Of a stretch of DNA of 64,000 nucleotides, positions 8,774 through 17,164 are shown piece by piece. The notes beneath the pieces were generated by a model. It saw only the letters and a list, made by a program, of their open reading frames with translations. It was not told the DNA's origin and did not search any database. The DNA is from Streptomyces sp. V1I1 (GTDB taxonomy: Bacteria > Actinomycetota > Actinomycetes > Streptomycetales > Streptomycetaceae), in assembly GCF_030817355.1 (NCBI RefSeq), contig NZ_JAUSZH010000001.1, positions 4,935,501-4,999,500 of the forward strand, read 5' to 3'. Within the stretch, counting starts at the first letter, position 1. Each line of letters opens with the position of its first letter. Made by a program: the position numbers and the translations under genes.

Positions 8774-9213
8774 AGGGGTGAGCCTTTCTGTGGCGGCGAG
8801 GACGCGCGCGCCGTCCGTGTCCGGCCGGGCAGCTGCGGACAGCAGGCGGCGAGCATTGTCAGCACGGTGAGCAGCACCAGGACCCGCAGGCCGCTGAACG
8901 CGTGCGCGGCCATCAGCGCCGTGGCGCAGATGAGCGTCGCGCTCACACTCAGGAAGGCCGTAAGGACGAGCTGCTCCAGATGGTCGGAGTCCCGTTCGAA
9001 GCCGCGGTCCCAGCTCTCCACCGGCCCGACCGCCTGATGACGCGTCAGGGCGGGCCCGCAGATACGCAGGACGGCGGCGCCGGGACCGGCGAGCAGGAAT
9101 ACGGCGACGGGGGCTACCCGCAGCGGTGATCCGGCGGCCAGCGTGGTGGCGCCGACGGCGCACCAGCCGGCGAAGGGCGGCAGCAGCCGGATCGCGAGCG
9201 ACTGAGGTCTCAT
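8770..9213 (-). CDS. Small membrane protein of the glycan operon
   Basis: The 147-residue protein has about four hydrophobic segments (LPPFAGWCAVGATTLAAG, VAVFLLAGPGAAVLRI, LVLTAFLSVSATLICATALM, and LRVLVLLTVLTMLAACC). No family is recognised. ATG 9213 is preceded by GGGGAGGA at four bases, a strong site. It overlaps the upstream polytopic gene by four bases (ATGA) and the downstream glycosidase start by four bases, so it is translationally embedded in the operon. A role as an accessory subunit of the neighbouring polymerase-like membrane protein is inference only. Confidence 0.7.
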   Translation of the reverse strand: MRPQSLAIRLLPPFAGWCAVGATTLAAGSPLRVAPVAVFLLAGPGAAVLRICGPALTRHQAVGPVESWDRGFERDSDHLEQLVLTAFLSVSATLICATALMAAHAFSGLRVLVLLTVLTMLAACCPQLPGRTRTARASSPPQKGSPL

Positions 9214-11081
9214 GGGGTCCTCCCCGGCGAGCTGTCGGTGCGCTTCAGTTCGTAGATGACGCCTGCGCCGTTGCGGCCGACCTGCTCGAACAGGGGTGAG
9301 GCCGCGACGGACTTCTCGATGCTCCGCAGCTGGTCGCCGGTGAGCATGCCGTTCATCTCGGAGTTGGCGATCTGGCCCTGGGTGAGCAGGAAGTACGCCT
9401 TGGCGGGCGGTTCCACCGCGGCCATGTCCCGGGCGAGCGTCCCGGCCGGGTCCTTCAGGATCTTTTCGACATGGCTCTTCTCGTCGTCGAGGAACCAGTA
9501 ATGCTGCACATTCCAGTACGAAGCGTACGCGAGCGGGTAGTTGCGATGGGCGGCAACGACAAGAGAACCCTGAGGCGCCCGGTCGAAGACCTGCCGGACC
9601 AGCGCGACCTCCTGCGGCGGGAAGTAGCTGAGCCGGTCCTTGCCCGAGTAGCTGGGCACGAGCGCCGCCGTCAGCGCCAGCAGCACAACCCCGGGCAGCA
9701 CCGCGAACCGAAGGCTCACCGCGGGCTGCGGGACCCCGTGCCCGCCGGGCTCCGCGGCCAGCGGCCGCACCGCGGGCAGCAGCGCGGCCGCCGCGAAGAA
9801 GCACGCGCCCGGGAGCATGAACAGCAGCACCCGGAAGATCATTTCGCTGCCGTAGTCATTGGCCACCAGCATCAGCAGCGGGACCGCGGCGAGCAGCAGC
9901 AGCGGCCGGGCGCGGTGCCGCAGCACCCGCCGACGCAGCACGCCGATTGAGCCGAGCAGCAGTACGGAGGCCGAGAGGATCCGGGACACCCAGGAGACGA
10001 TCACCGGTCCGGTGCCGGTCGGCGTGGACCCGTAGCCCGTCTCCAGATTGCCGCTCACATCGCCGAAGGAGCTCACCATCTCGGGCACCGCCTCCCGCAG
10101 GAACGGCAGCGAAGCGGTGAGATTCCACGCCAGGAACACCAGCAGCAGAGTGATCAGCAGTGTCCAGTCGCGGTAGCGGCGGGTCAGGCACAGCGCGCCG
10201 AGACTCGCCACCAGCATCACCGGGGTGAGCTGGTGGGAGATGACGATGGCGGTGATCAGCGGGATGAGCAGGACGGTCCACAGCACCTGCCGCGATCTGC
10301 GGCCCCGCGCGGGGCGCTCGCCGCGACGCAGCACGATCGCGATCACGCCGAGATACAGGGCGAGGGCCACCGACTGCGGCGAGAAGTAGTCCTGCCCCAC
10401 CCAGTTGGCGACGTAGAAGATCCAGACAGCGGTCCAGATCAGACGGCGGTCCTGGGTGAAGGTGCGGTAGATCAGCAGCAGCGGCGCGAGCAGCAGGAGG
10501 CTGGAGACCAGCGGCCACCAGGCCATGTACATCGCCGCGTTCTCCACCCCGGTCAGCCGCACCAGCGCGGCCTGGGCGGCGAAGAAACCGGGCCACTGGT
10601 CGTAGACCGCCATGTCGCCCAGCTCGTCGCCGCGCTGGAGGCCGCCCGCGGTGAGCAGATGCTCGATGACCGCGTCGTGCTTCCACGCCCAGGAGTACAG
10701 CGGGGTGGGGTAGACGAGCGCCTGGGTGGCGCGCTCCAGCACGATCAGGCCCACGGTGTACGCCAGCGACCAGCTGTTGCCGCGCAGCGGATCCCGTACG
10801 CAGACCCAGAAGCCCACGGTCAGCAGCGCCAGCGCGACCCAGAAGACGACCGGCAGCGCCCCGACGAGCCCGAAGTCGCCGAGCCGGGAGGTGTCGGTGC
10901 GCACCATGGCGTACGCCCACAGGGCGAGCGCGCCGGCCAGCGGGGCCGCCAGCCGCAGCGGTGCCGACCAGCGCGAGTGGTCGGCGGAGGGCAGGTCGGC
11001 AAGATCCATCGCGGGATCCTTCCCGGCCCGCTGGTTGGGGGCGGCCACGGGTCTCCCGGTTTCGGTGGCTGGCTGTTGCAC
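9210..11081 (-). CDS. Polytopic membrane protein, probable GT-C glycosyltransferase or polymerase
   Basis: A 623-residue protein with roughly a dozen membrane segments and a soluble C-terminal domain (from about residue 480, PSYSGKDRLSYFPPQEVALV onward). The topology, a large extracytoplasmic loop after the second segment carrying WAWKHDAVIEHLLT and YDQWPGFFAAQAA, and the operon context fit a lipid-sugar-dependent GT-C enzyme or Wzy-like polymerase, but no diagnostic motif proves it. GTG 11081 follows AGGGGGA at six bases. It lies 20 bases after the flippase gene and overlaps the small membrane gene. Confidence 0.75.
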   Translation of the reverse strand: MQQPATETGRPVAAPNQRAGKDPAMDLADLPSADHSRWSAPLRLAAPLAGALALWAYAMVRTDTSRLGDFGLVGALPVVFWVALALLTVGFWVCVRDPLRGNSWSLAYTVGLIVLERATQALVYPTPLYSWAWKHDAVIEHLLTAGGLQRGDELGDMAVYDQWPGFFAAQAALVRLTGVENAAMYMAWWPLVSSLLLLAPLLLIYRTFTQDRRLIWTAVWIFYVANWVGQDYFSPQSVALALYLGVIAIVLRRGERPARGRRSRQVLWTVLLIPLITAIVISHQLTPVMLVASLGALCLTRRYRDWTLLITLLLVFLAWNLTASLPFLREAVPEMVSSFGDVSGNLETGYGSTPTGTGPVIVSWVSRILSASVLLLGSIGVLRRRVLRHRARPLLLLAAVPLLMLVANDYGSEMIFRVLLFMLPGACFFAAAALLPAVRPLAAEPGGHGVPQPAVSLRFAVLPGVVLLALTAALVPSYSGKDRLSYFPPQEVALVRQVFDRAPQGSLVVAAHRNYPLAYASYWNVQHYWFLDDEKSHVEKILKDPAGTLARDMAAVEPPAKAYFLLTQGQIANSEMNGMLTGDQLRSIEKSVAASPLFEQVGRNGAGVIYELKRTDSSPGRTP

Positions 11082-11100
11082 GCTTGTTCCCCCTGGTGGT

Positions 11101-13368
11101 TCAGTTCCGTGCCGGCGTCGAACGCGCCGCGCGTATCCAGATCAGTGCCAACGCCGCGCAGGTGAGGCCCACTTGGAGCGGGAGCGCGACGGGCGCGAGA
11201 GGTCTCTGCAGCGCCCAGCCGCACACGGCGAGCAGCCACAGTGCCCCCCACTGTGCCGCGACGGGCAGCTTGATCGCCCGGAGAATCGCCAACACCGCGA
11301 CCAGGCAGAGGAGTTGGCAGACTGTCGGCAGCCAGCGGAGCAGCGGCTCCGGGCTGTCGAGTCCCGCGGCCGCCGCGAGGAAGCCGGCCAGGGTGTCGTA
11401 CCAAACGCCTTGGACGGGCTCCGGCTCCCGGCCGAGCAGCGCGGGCGAGGTGTGCAGCGCGGCGAAGGTGACCAGCAGTCCGGCTCCGAGCAGCGCCGGA
11501 CGCGGGCGCAGCAGCGAGCAGGCCGCGCTGTGGACGACGATGAGCAGGACGCCCGCGGTGAGGGTGATCGCCGGCAGCGACTTCAGCAGCTGCGTGCCGG
11601 AGAGGTGGTCCATGGTGATGTCCGGGGCATGGAGCAGGGGCACCCAGAACAGCACGGCCGAGAGCCCGAGCAGCAGCCAGAGCGCGAGGGCCAGCCGCCC
11701 CTCGCCCGGGTCGGGCACCGGTTGCCGTGCGGGCGCGGGCTGCACGTGCCCGCCGGCGTCCCCACTGCCCGCCCGCCGAGCCGGATCCCGTACGTAGACG
11801 GGGATGCCGAAGGCCGGCGTCGCCATGTCGTCGTGCGCACCCCGCAGATACGCCGTCTGCCGCGCCCAGTCCTTCCCGTACTCCTGCGTGTACTCCGCCG
11901 CCGCCTCCTCGCGCCGCTCGGCGGCCCGGCGCGCCCAGGTCGTGCCGTACGCCTCCTCCTCGGCGGTGCCGCGCCGCACCAGCCGGGTGAACAGGCTCGG
12001 CCGGGGCTCGCGCGCGGAGAGCACCGCGCGCAGGCCCGGCGCGGAAACCGCCGCCATCACCGTCATCGACAGCAGCAGCCCCAGGCCCGCGCCGGAGATC
12101 CCGACGGGTCCGAGCAGCAGCGCCGCGCTGCCCAGCACCAGCGCGCACATCGTGCCCTGGAGGGCGGCGAGCACGCCCGTACGTCCCTGGACGCGCAGCA
12201 CCCCGATGTACAGCTCGACGACGACCCGGGGCAGGGCGGCCGCGGCCAGCAGCCGCAGCACGGTGGTGCCGTGCGCGGCGTAGTCCTCGCCGAACGGGGC
12301 GAGGATCTGCGGGGCGAAGACGACCAGGAACACCACGACGGGCACCAGCAGCACGGCCATCCGGCGCAGCGCCCCACGGACCCCGCCGGCCAGGCTCTCC
12401 GGGCTGTGCGAGGCGTGCGCGGTCAGCGAGGAGGCCATGTTGATGGCCATGAACTCCATCGTCCCGCCGACGGTGTACGCGATGTAGAAGAAGCCGTTGT
12501 GCGCGGCGTCGAAGCGGACCGCGACCATCACCGGCAGCAGATTGATCATCGCCAGCGAGAACAGTGACCCGACCGAGTCGCCGGCGAGGAAGCGCCCTAT
12601 GTCGCGCATCCGCAGCAGCTCGCGGTGGCGGTCGGCCGTGGCCTGGCGGGGGATGAGCCGGCGGAAGATCAGCCAGCCGAGCGGCAGCACGGACAGGGCG
12701 ATGGCCGCCGCCCAGGAGACGAAGATGCCCAGCACGGGCAGGGCGGTGGCGAAGACGGCGAGCAGCAGCAGTTTGCCTATGGAGAAGACCGCGTTGCCGA
12801 CCGGCACCCACACGGCCTTGCGCAGCCCGGTCAGCACGCCGTCCTGCAGGGTCAGCAGCGCCCAGCCGACGCAGGACGCGGTGAAGAGCAGGCCCGCGCT
12901 CACGCCGCCGAGCGGTGCGTACGAAGGGCCCCACAGGTCGAGCGTGAGCAGGAAAGTGGCGGAGGCGAGGCACACCACCAGCGAGCTGACGGCGTACGCG
13001 CGCCACACCAGCGGCCCGGTGGCGCGTCCGGCCCGCGGCACGTACCGCACCACCGCGCCGATCATGGTGGTGGCGGTGATGGAGGCCAGCAGCCGCATGG
13101 CGGCGATGGCGGCCGAGCCCTCGCCGACCGCTTGCTCGGTGTAGTACCGGGCGGCGACCAGCCAGAAGCCGAGGCCGAGTGCGGCGGAGACGCCGGTGGA
13201 GAGCATCAGCGCGTAGGCGTTGCGGAACATCGAGTCGCCGCTGGGGCGCTCGGTACTCACGGCGCCGCCGTCCGGCTCGGTGCTGTCCGGCTCCTTGCCG
13301 TCCGGCTCGGTGCCGGGCAGTGCGTCGCCGGACGCGTCCGGCCGGCGAAGCCTGGTCGTATCAGCCAC
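11101..13368 (-). CDS. MATE/Wzx-type polysaccharide flippase fused to a second membrane domain
   Basis: The 755-residue protein begins with a hydrophilic acidic leader (about 45 residues), then a Wzx-like flippase domain of about 12 membrane segments starting MFRNAYALMLSTGVSAALGL and including VGEGSAAIAAMRLLASITAT. After about residue 465 comes a charged linker rich in Arg, Glu and Ala (RRAAERREEAAAEYTQEYG), then a second block of six to eight membrane segments up to the C-terminus. Ordinary Wzx proteins stop near 450-500 residues, so the C-terminal 250 are an added domain. The expected role is flipping a lipid-linked glycan. GTG 13368 overlaps the end of the aminotransferase gene by eight bases. 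Confidence 0.85.
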   Translation of the reverse strand: MADTTRLRRPDASGDALPGTEPDGKEPDSTEPDGGAVSTERPSGDSMFRNAYALMLSTGVSAALGLGFWLVAARYYTEQAVGEGSAAIAAMRLLASITATTMIGAVVRYVPRAGRATGPLVWRAYAVSSLVVCLASATFLLTLDLWGPSYAPLGGVSAGLLFTASCVGWALLTLQDGVLTGLRKAVWVPVGNAVFSIGKLLLLAVFATALPVLGIFVSWAAAIALSVLPLGWLIFRRLIPRQATADRHRELLRMRDIGRFLAGDSVGSLFSLAMINLLPVMVAVRFDAAHNGFFYIAYTVGGTMEFMAINMASSLTAHASHSPESLAGGVRGALRRMAVLLVPVVVFLVVFAPQILAPFGEDYAAHGTTVLRLLAAAALPRVVVELYIGVLRVQGRTGVLAALQGTMCALVLGSAALLLGPVGISGAGLGLLLSMTVMAAVSAPGLRAVLSAREPRPSLFTRLVRRGTAEEEAYGTTWARRAAERREEAAAEYTQEYGKDWARQTAYLRGAHDDMATPAFGIPVYVRDPARRAGSGDAGGHVQPAPARQPVPDPGEGRLALALWLLLGLSAVLFWVPLLHAPDITMDHLSGTQLLKSLPAITLTAGVLLIVVHSAACSLLRPRPALLGAGLLVTFAALHTSPALLGREPEPVQGVWYDTLAGFLAAAAGLDSPEPLLRWLPTVCQLLCLVAVLAILRAIKLPVAAQWGALWLLAVCGWALQRPLAPVALPLQVGLTCAALALIWIRAARSTPARN

Positions 13369-14605
13369 TGTCCCCGCCCTGCGGGCCGGTGGCCCGGTCT
13401 GTGTCGCGGTGGGCGAACGCCGCCGGGACCTCCGCGGGCCTGGCGCCCAGCCCTGTGAGGACGGATATCGCCGCCTCGGCCCGGAGCGGGTCGACGGGCA
13501 GCGCGTGCCGGGCGAACCAGGCGGCCGGTCCCGGTGCGGGCGACGGGTCGGTGAAGAGGTCGCCCGCGTACGCGTCGAGCGGCGGGTCGTAGAGATAGCC
13601 GACGGTGATCCGGCGCCGGGCGAGCGCGGCGATGGCGGCGTCACGGTCCTCGACCAGCAGCGGCACCCGGAACAGCGGCTGCGCGGGTCCCGGCCGCGGC
13701 AGCGCCCACCGGGTGGCGGACAGCACCTGGACGCCGGCCCGGTGGCCGGCCAGCCGGCCTTCGAGGCGGGTCAGCAGCCGCTCGGTGCGCCGCAGCCGCA
13801 GGCCGCCCGGTCTGAGGCGGTAGTCGTGCATGTCCACCCGTATCCAGGAGTGGAAGTCGGTGAGCGCGGGCGCCGCGGACTGCGCCCTTTTCAGCTCGCC
13901 GGGCCGCAGCTCCATCCGGATGTCCTCGCGTTCTTCGAGACCGAGCAGCCGCAGGGTCGCGCGGGCCGCGCCGACGAGCCGCAGTCCCCGCACACCGGCT
14001 TCGGCGTACGGCCGCAGACCGTAGGCGAGCTCCGCCGACAGCCGCGCCGGTTCGAGGAGTTCGTCCCGGGCACGCTCAAGACCCGCCCGCAGCGCCGGAT
14101 CGGCGACGGTGAGGAATCCGCCGGTCTTGGCCCCGGTGTGCTTGGAGAGGCTGAAGACGGACGCGTCGCCGAAGGTCCCCACCGGCTGCCCGGCCACCGT
14201 GCTGCCGATGGCGTGCGCGGCGTCCTCGAGCAGCGGGATCCCCAACTGGTCGCAGCGGGCGCGCAGTTCGGGAGCCGGGTCGGGATTGCCGTACAGATTG
14301 GTGGTGAGCACGGCGGAAAGACCATGCCATACGGATTCGGGGACGGCCGCCAGGTCGATGGAGCCGTCCTCGGCCCTGAGCGGCGCCTGTACGGGGCGCA
14401 GTCCTGCGGCGAGCACCACGAAGAAGATGACGTCGTCGTTGACGGGCGACATCAGCACCCGCCCGCCGGGCCGGCACCAGTGGCGCAGCGCCACATAGAG
14501 CCCCAGACGGCATGACGGCACATACAGACATTCTCTGCCCAGGCGGTGGCGCATCAGCTCTTCCAGTGGTGCGTACGCCGCCGGGCAGCCCTCCCCAAGA
14601 GCCAT
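13361..14605 (-). CDS. DegT/DnrJ/EryC1-type PLP aminotransferase of the glycan operon
   Basis: The 414-residue product is a fold-type I PLP enzyme of the sugar aminotransferase family. Visible features are LEDAAHAIGS (Asp128, pyridine-nitrogen contact), FGDASVFSLSKHTGAKTGG with candidate Schiff-base Lys155, and a C-terminal substrate-pocket region ending near LPVDPLRAEAAISVL. The loop after Lys155 differs from the usual GEGG, so the substrate may be atypical. ATG 14605 follows GGGGGGA at five bases. It is the first gene of the five-gene leftward operon. A plausible role is making an amino sugar that is then flipped, polymerised and modified by the neighbours. Confidence 0.85.
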   Translation of the reverse strand: MALGEGCPAAYAPLEELMRHRLGRECLYVPSCRLGLYVALRHWCRPGGRVLMSPVNDDVIFFVVLAAGLRPVQAPLRAEDGSIDLAAVPESVWHGLSAVLTTNLYGNPDPAPELRARCDQLGIPLLEDAAHAIGSTVAGQPVGTFGDASVFSLSKHTGAKTGGFLTVADPALRAGLERARDELLEPARLSAELAYGLRPYAEAGVRGLRLVGAARATLRLLGLEEREDIRMELRPGELKRAQSAAPALTDFHSWIRVDMHDYRLRPGGLRLRRTERLLTRLEGRLAGHRAGVQVLSATRWALPRPGPAQPLFRVPLLVEDRDAAIAALARRRITVGYLYDPPLDAYAGDLFTDPSPAPGPAAWFARHALPVDPLRAEAAISVLTGLGARPAEVPAAFAHRDTDRATGPQGGDSG

Positions 14606-14670
14606 GTTCGTCCCCCCACTAACCCCGTGCTCAATGTGGACCAATCCGGACTGCCCCGTCAATAACGGGG

Positions 14671-14701
14671 AAGGGCCCATTCCTTGACGGAATGGGCCCT
14701 T
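14671..14701 (-). terminator. Hairpin terminator after the sigma-factor gene
   Basis: A 13-base perfect stem, AAGGGCCCATTCC paired with GGAATGGGCCCTT, with a five-base TTGAC loop, sits 39 bases past the sigma-factor stop. It also lies just upstream of the aminotransferase start, so it insulates the glycan operon from sigma-gene read-through. No long U tract follows, as usual in Streptomyces. Confidence 0.8.
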
Positions 14702-14739
14702 CGCGCGGCCGGTGGGGCGCGTCCCCGCGGCGTCCGCGC

Positions 14740-15633
14740 CTACTCCTCGAGCGTCAGGCCCTTCCTGAGTCTGACCAGGGTGCGGGACAGCAGCCGGGAC
14801 ACATGCATCTGCGAGATCCCGAGCTCCTCGCCGATCTCCGACTGCGTCATGTTGGCGACGAAGCGAAGGGAGAGAATTTGACGGTCCCTTGGCGGAAGGC
14901 CTGCGATCAGCGGCTTGAGCGACTCGACGTACTCGATGCCCTCGAGCCCGTGGTCCTCGTAGCCGATGCGGTCCGCGAGGGCGCCCTCGGCCTCGTCCTC
15001 CTCGGGCTGGGCGTCCAGCGAGCTCGCGGTGTACGCGTTGCTCGCCGCCATGCCCTCGACGACCTCGTCGTTGCTGATGCCGAGCTTCTGGGCCAGCTCG
15101 CCGATGGTGGGTGCGCGGTCGAACTGCTGGGCGAGTTCGTCGCCCGCCTTTGCGAGGTCGAGCCGCAGCTCCTGGAGCCGGCGCGGCACCCGTACCGACC
15201 ACGAGGTGTCGCGGAAGAAGCGCTTGATCTCGCCGACGATGGTCGGCATCGCGAAGGTCGGGAACTCGACGCCCCTGCTGAGCTCGAAGCGGTCGATCGC
15301 CTTGATCAGGCCGATGGTGCCGACCTGGATGATGTCCTCCATCGGCTCACTGCGGGAGCGGAAGCGGGAGGCGGCGAACTTGACCAGCGCCAGGTTGAGT
15401 TCGACGAGTGTGTTGCGCACGTAGGCGTACTCGTGCGTGCCCTCTTCGAGGTTCTCGAGCCGTCCGAAGAGTGTCTTCGACAGGGATCGGGCGTCCAGCG
15501 GCCCCACCTCGTCGAAGGGCGGGATCTCCGGGAGGCCGTCGAGGCCTTCCAGCTGCTCGGACTGGTCGCTTGCGGGGGTGCGCAGTGCCGACGGCGCGGT
15601 GGGGGTACGCGATTCGTCGAGCCGGGGTGACAT
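14740..15633 (-). CDS. sigI: RNA polymerase sigma factor, SigB/SigF family (SigI-like)
   Basis: A 297-residue group-3 sigma factor. Region 2 includes YVRNTLVELNLALVKFAASR and the core-binding/-10 segment DIIQVGTIGLIKAIDRFELS followed by FPTFAMPTIVGEIKRFFRD. Region 3 has WSVRVPRRLQELR, and region 4 has ILSLRFVANMTQSEIGEELG plus the HTH ISQMHVSRLLSRTL. The start at ATG 15633 follows GGAGGAG at three to four bases; the frame extends upstream without a better site. The gene is divergent from a STAS antagonist and an RsbW-like kinase, so partner switching is expected. The name sigI is inferred from this arrangement as remembered for S. coelicolor, where sigI sits beside arsI and prsI; another member of the family is possible. 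Confidence 0.9.
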   Translation of the reverse strand: MSPRLDESRTPTAPSALRTPASDQSEQLEGLDGLPEIPPFDEVGPLDARSLSKTLFGRLENLEEGTHEYAYVRNTLVELNLALVKFAASRFRSRSEPMEDIIQVGTIGLIKAIDRFELSRGVEFPTFAMPTIVGEIKRFFRDTSWSVRVPRRLQELRLDLAKAGDELAQQFDRAPTIGELAQKLGISNDEVVEGMAASNAYTASSLDAQPEEDEAEGALADRIGYEDHGLEGIEYVESLKPLIAGLPPRDRQILSLRFVANMTQSEIGEELGISQMHVSRLLSRTLVRLRKGLTLEE

Positions 15634-15961
15634 GGTCTCCTCCATCGTTCTCGGCATATGGCCGCCGATGCCAATACATGCTGCTGCGGTGAGCGGCGCC
15701 TCCAAAGCCGGCCGTGGTTGGTTGTGTCTTTACTAGGCCTACCCGCTCCATGTGGACAGTTGCAAGTGTCAAATGTCTTGAATGTCGGGTTTGATGGGGT
15801 GTTCGGCTGGCCGGTCGGCGTACTGAAGGCGTAATGTTCGACGGACGCCAGCGCCGTCTGTCGACGGCGTCCGGCGCGAAGAGCGACATGGTGGACGAAG
15901 CGGCGAAATCGGCGAGTACGCAGTGAATACGCAGCGAACGACACGGCGAAGAGGGACGGCC
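15634..15961. other. Divergent intergenic region between sigma factor and anti-anti-sigma genes
   Basis: These 328 bases contain no supported gene. They are noticeably richer in A+T around 15715-15790 (GTTGTGTCTTTACTAGG, then TCAAATGTCTTGAATGTCGGG) than the flanking coding DNA, consistent with two divergent promoters. I could not pick out a convincing SigB-type GTTT/GGGTA pair with correct spacing. Confidence 0.5.
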
Positions 15962-16330
15962 ATGGACCGCGGGACGGTCGGCAGTGCGAATCGGGGCCGG
16001 CTTCAGGTCGAGGTTCGGACCGAGGGCCACAGTGAGGTTGTGAAACCGGCGGGTGAGTTGGATCACCACACCGCCGAACTTCTCCGCGTGCCCTTGGACG
16101 ACGCACTCGCGCAAGGCCGTGCACGCCTGGTCATCGACTGCTCACAGCTCGAGTTCTGCGACTCGACCGGGCTCAATGTGCTGCTCGGCGCCAGGCTGAA
16201 GGCGGAGGCCGCCGGGGGAGGGGTCCATTTGGTCGGGATGCTGCCTGTAGTGGCAAGGGTCTTCGAGATCACCGGGGCGGAGGCGGTCTTCACCGTGCAT
16301 GACTCGCTCGAAGAGGCCCTCTCCGACTGA
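15962..16330 (+). CDS. arsI: STAS-domain anti-sigma factor antagonist (ArsI-like)
   Basis: The 122-residue SpoIIAA/RsbV-type protein has the family's phosphorylation site motif CDSTGLNVLLGARLKA, where the serine after Asp is the switch residue phosphorylated by the cognate kinase. It also has the strands VVKPAGELDHHTA and ARLVIDCSQLEF. In the unphosphorylated form such proteins bind the RsbW-like kinase and free the sigma factor. ATG 15962 follows GAGGGA at about five bases; an upstream in-frame ATG (15923) lacks a site. The likely kinase partner is 155 bases downstream and the sigma gene is divergent. The symbol is by analogy to the S. coelicolor SigI module. Confidence 0.88.
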   Translation: MDRGTVGSANRGRLQVEVRTEGHSEVVKPAGELDHHTAELLRVPLDDALAQGRARLVIDCSQLEFCDSTGLNVLLGARLKAEAAGGGVHLVGMLPVVARVFEITGAEAVFTVHDSLEEALSD

Positions 16331-16485
16331 CCGGCCCCGTGTAGTCCGCGTCACGCTTACCGCGTAGGCGTAGTGGGTGTTGTCACGATTCGGCAGGGCA
16401 GGAGAACCCCCGCAGAACGTTGACCACCCAGCACTCTGAGTATCGAAGTAATGGCGAATTGGTGAATCGGTGAGGTGAAGCGCTG

Positions 16486-16980
16486 ATGAGCACCACCCGG
16501 CAGCAGCAGCCGGGCGACCTCGGCCCCGAGCCGAGCGGCGCCGGCGCCGCCGGCTCCTCCGGGGTGCCCGGCGGGGCGGTGCGCAGCCTTGCCCTGGGCA
16601 GCGCCAGCGGCATCGTCCCGCTCGCCCGCGACTTCACCCGCCAGGCGCTGTACGACTGGGGCTGGCTGCCCGCCGCCACGGCCGACCGCCGAGCGGCGGC
16701 CGAAGATGTGCTGCTGGTCGTCTCCGAACTGGTCACCAACGCCTGCCTGCACGCCGAGGGGCCGGAGGCGCTGAAGGTCGGGTGCGACGGCAAGGTGCTG
16801 CGCCTGGAGGTCTCGGACCGCGGCACCGGGCAGCCCGCGCCGCGCACCCCGCACCGGGCCGGCCGGCCTGGCGGACACGGCATGTTCATCGTCCAACGCC
16901 TCTGTATGGACTGGGGGGTTGTACGCGTTCCCGGCGCGCCGGGCAAGACGGTGTGGGCGGAGCTCGCCGCCCCGGTCTAG
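16486..16980 (+). CDS. prsI: RsbW-like serine kinase anti-sigma factor (PrsI-like)
   Basis: The 164-residue HATPase_c protein has an unstructured Gly/Pro/Ser-rich N-terminus (1 to about 38), then the Bergerat ATP fold: N-box EDVLLVVSELVTNACLHA, G1 box EVSDRGTGQP, and G2 box GGHGMFIVQRLC. Such proteins sequester a SigB-type sigma factor and phosphorylate the STAS antagonist. ATG 16486 follows GAGGTGAAG at five bases. The gene order sigma/antagonist/kinase supports pairing with the two genes upstream. Symbol by analogy only. Confidence 0.88.
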   Translation: MSTTRQQQPGDLGPEPSGAGAAGSSGVPGGAVRSLALGSASGIVPLARDFTRQALYDWGWLPAATADRRAAAEDVLLVVSELVTNACLHAEGPEALKVGCDGKVLRLEVSDRGTGQPAPRTPHRAGRPGGHGMFIVQRLCMDWGVVRVPGAPGKTVWAELAAPV

Positions 16981-17030
16981 CGCCGTCGCACTGCCTTCGT
17001 GCTGGTGTACGCAGGTTTTGAATCTCTTGT

Positions 17031-17055
17031 AGAGCACGTCAATACGGCGTGCTCT
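17031..17055 (+). terminator. Candidate terminator after the anti-sigma gene
   Basis: AGAGCACG and CGTGCTCT form an eight-base stem with a nine-base loop, followed by TTTGTCTT. It is 50 bases past the kinase stop and before the surface-protein operon. Confidence 0.6.
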
Positions 17056-17164
17056 TTGTCTTCCCTCCCCAAGGTCCCAGGCGTACCTTGAGCGCCCGAT
17101 CTGATGTGTCGTCAGTAACTTCGGCGACTCGCGGTAGTAACTTCCGGCGTGAGGGGAACTCGAG

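Noticed and set aside
11093..13006. Alternative long leftward frame overlapping the flippase gene
   Set aside because: Its product is a frame shadow of the flippase without membrane segments; the flippase frame has regular hydrophobic segments.
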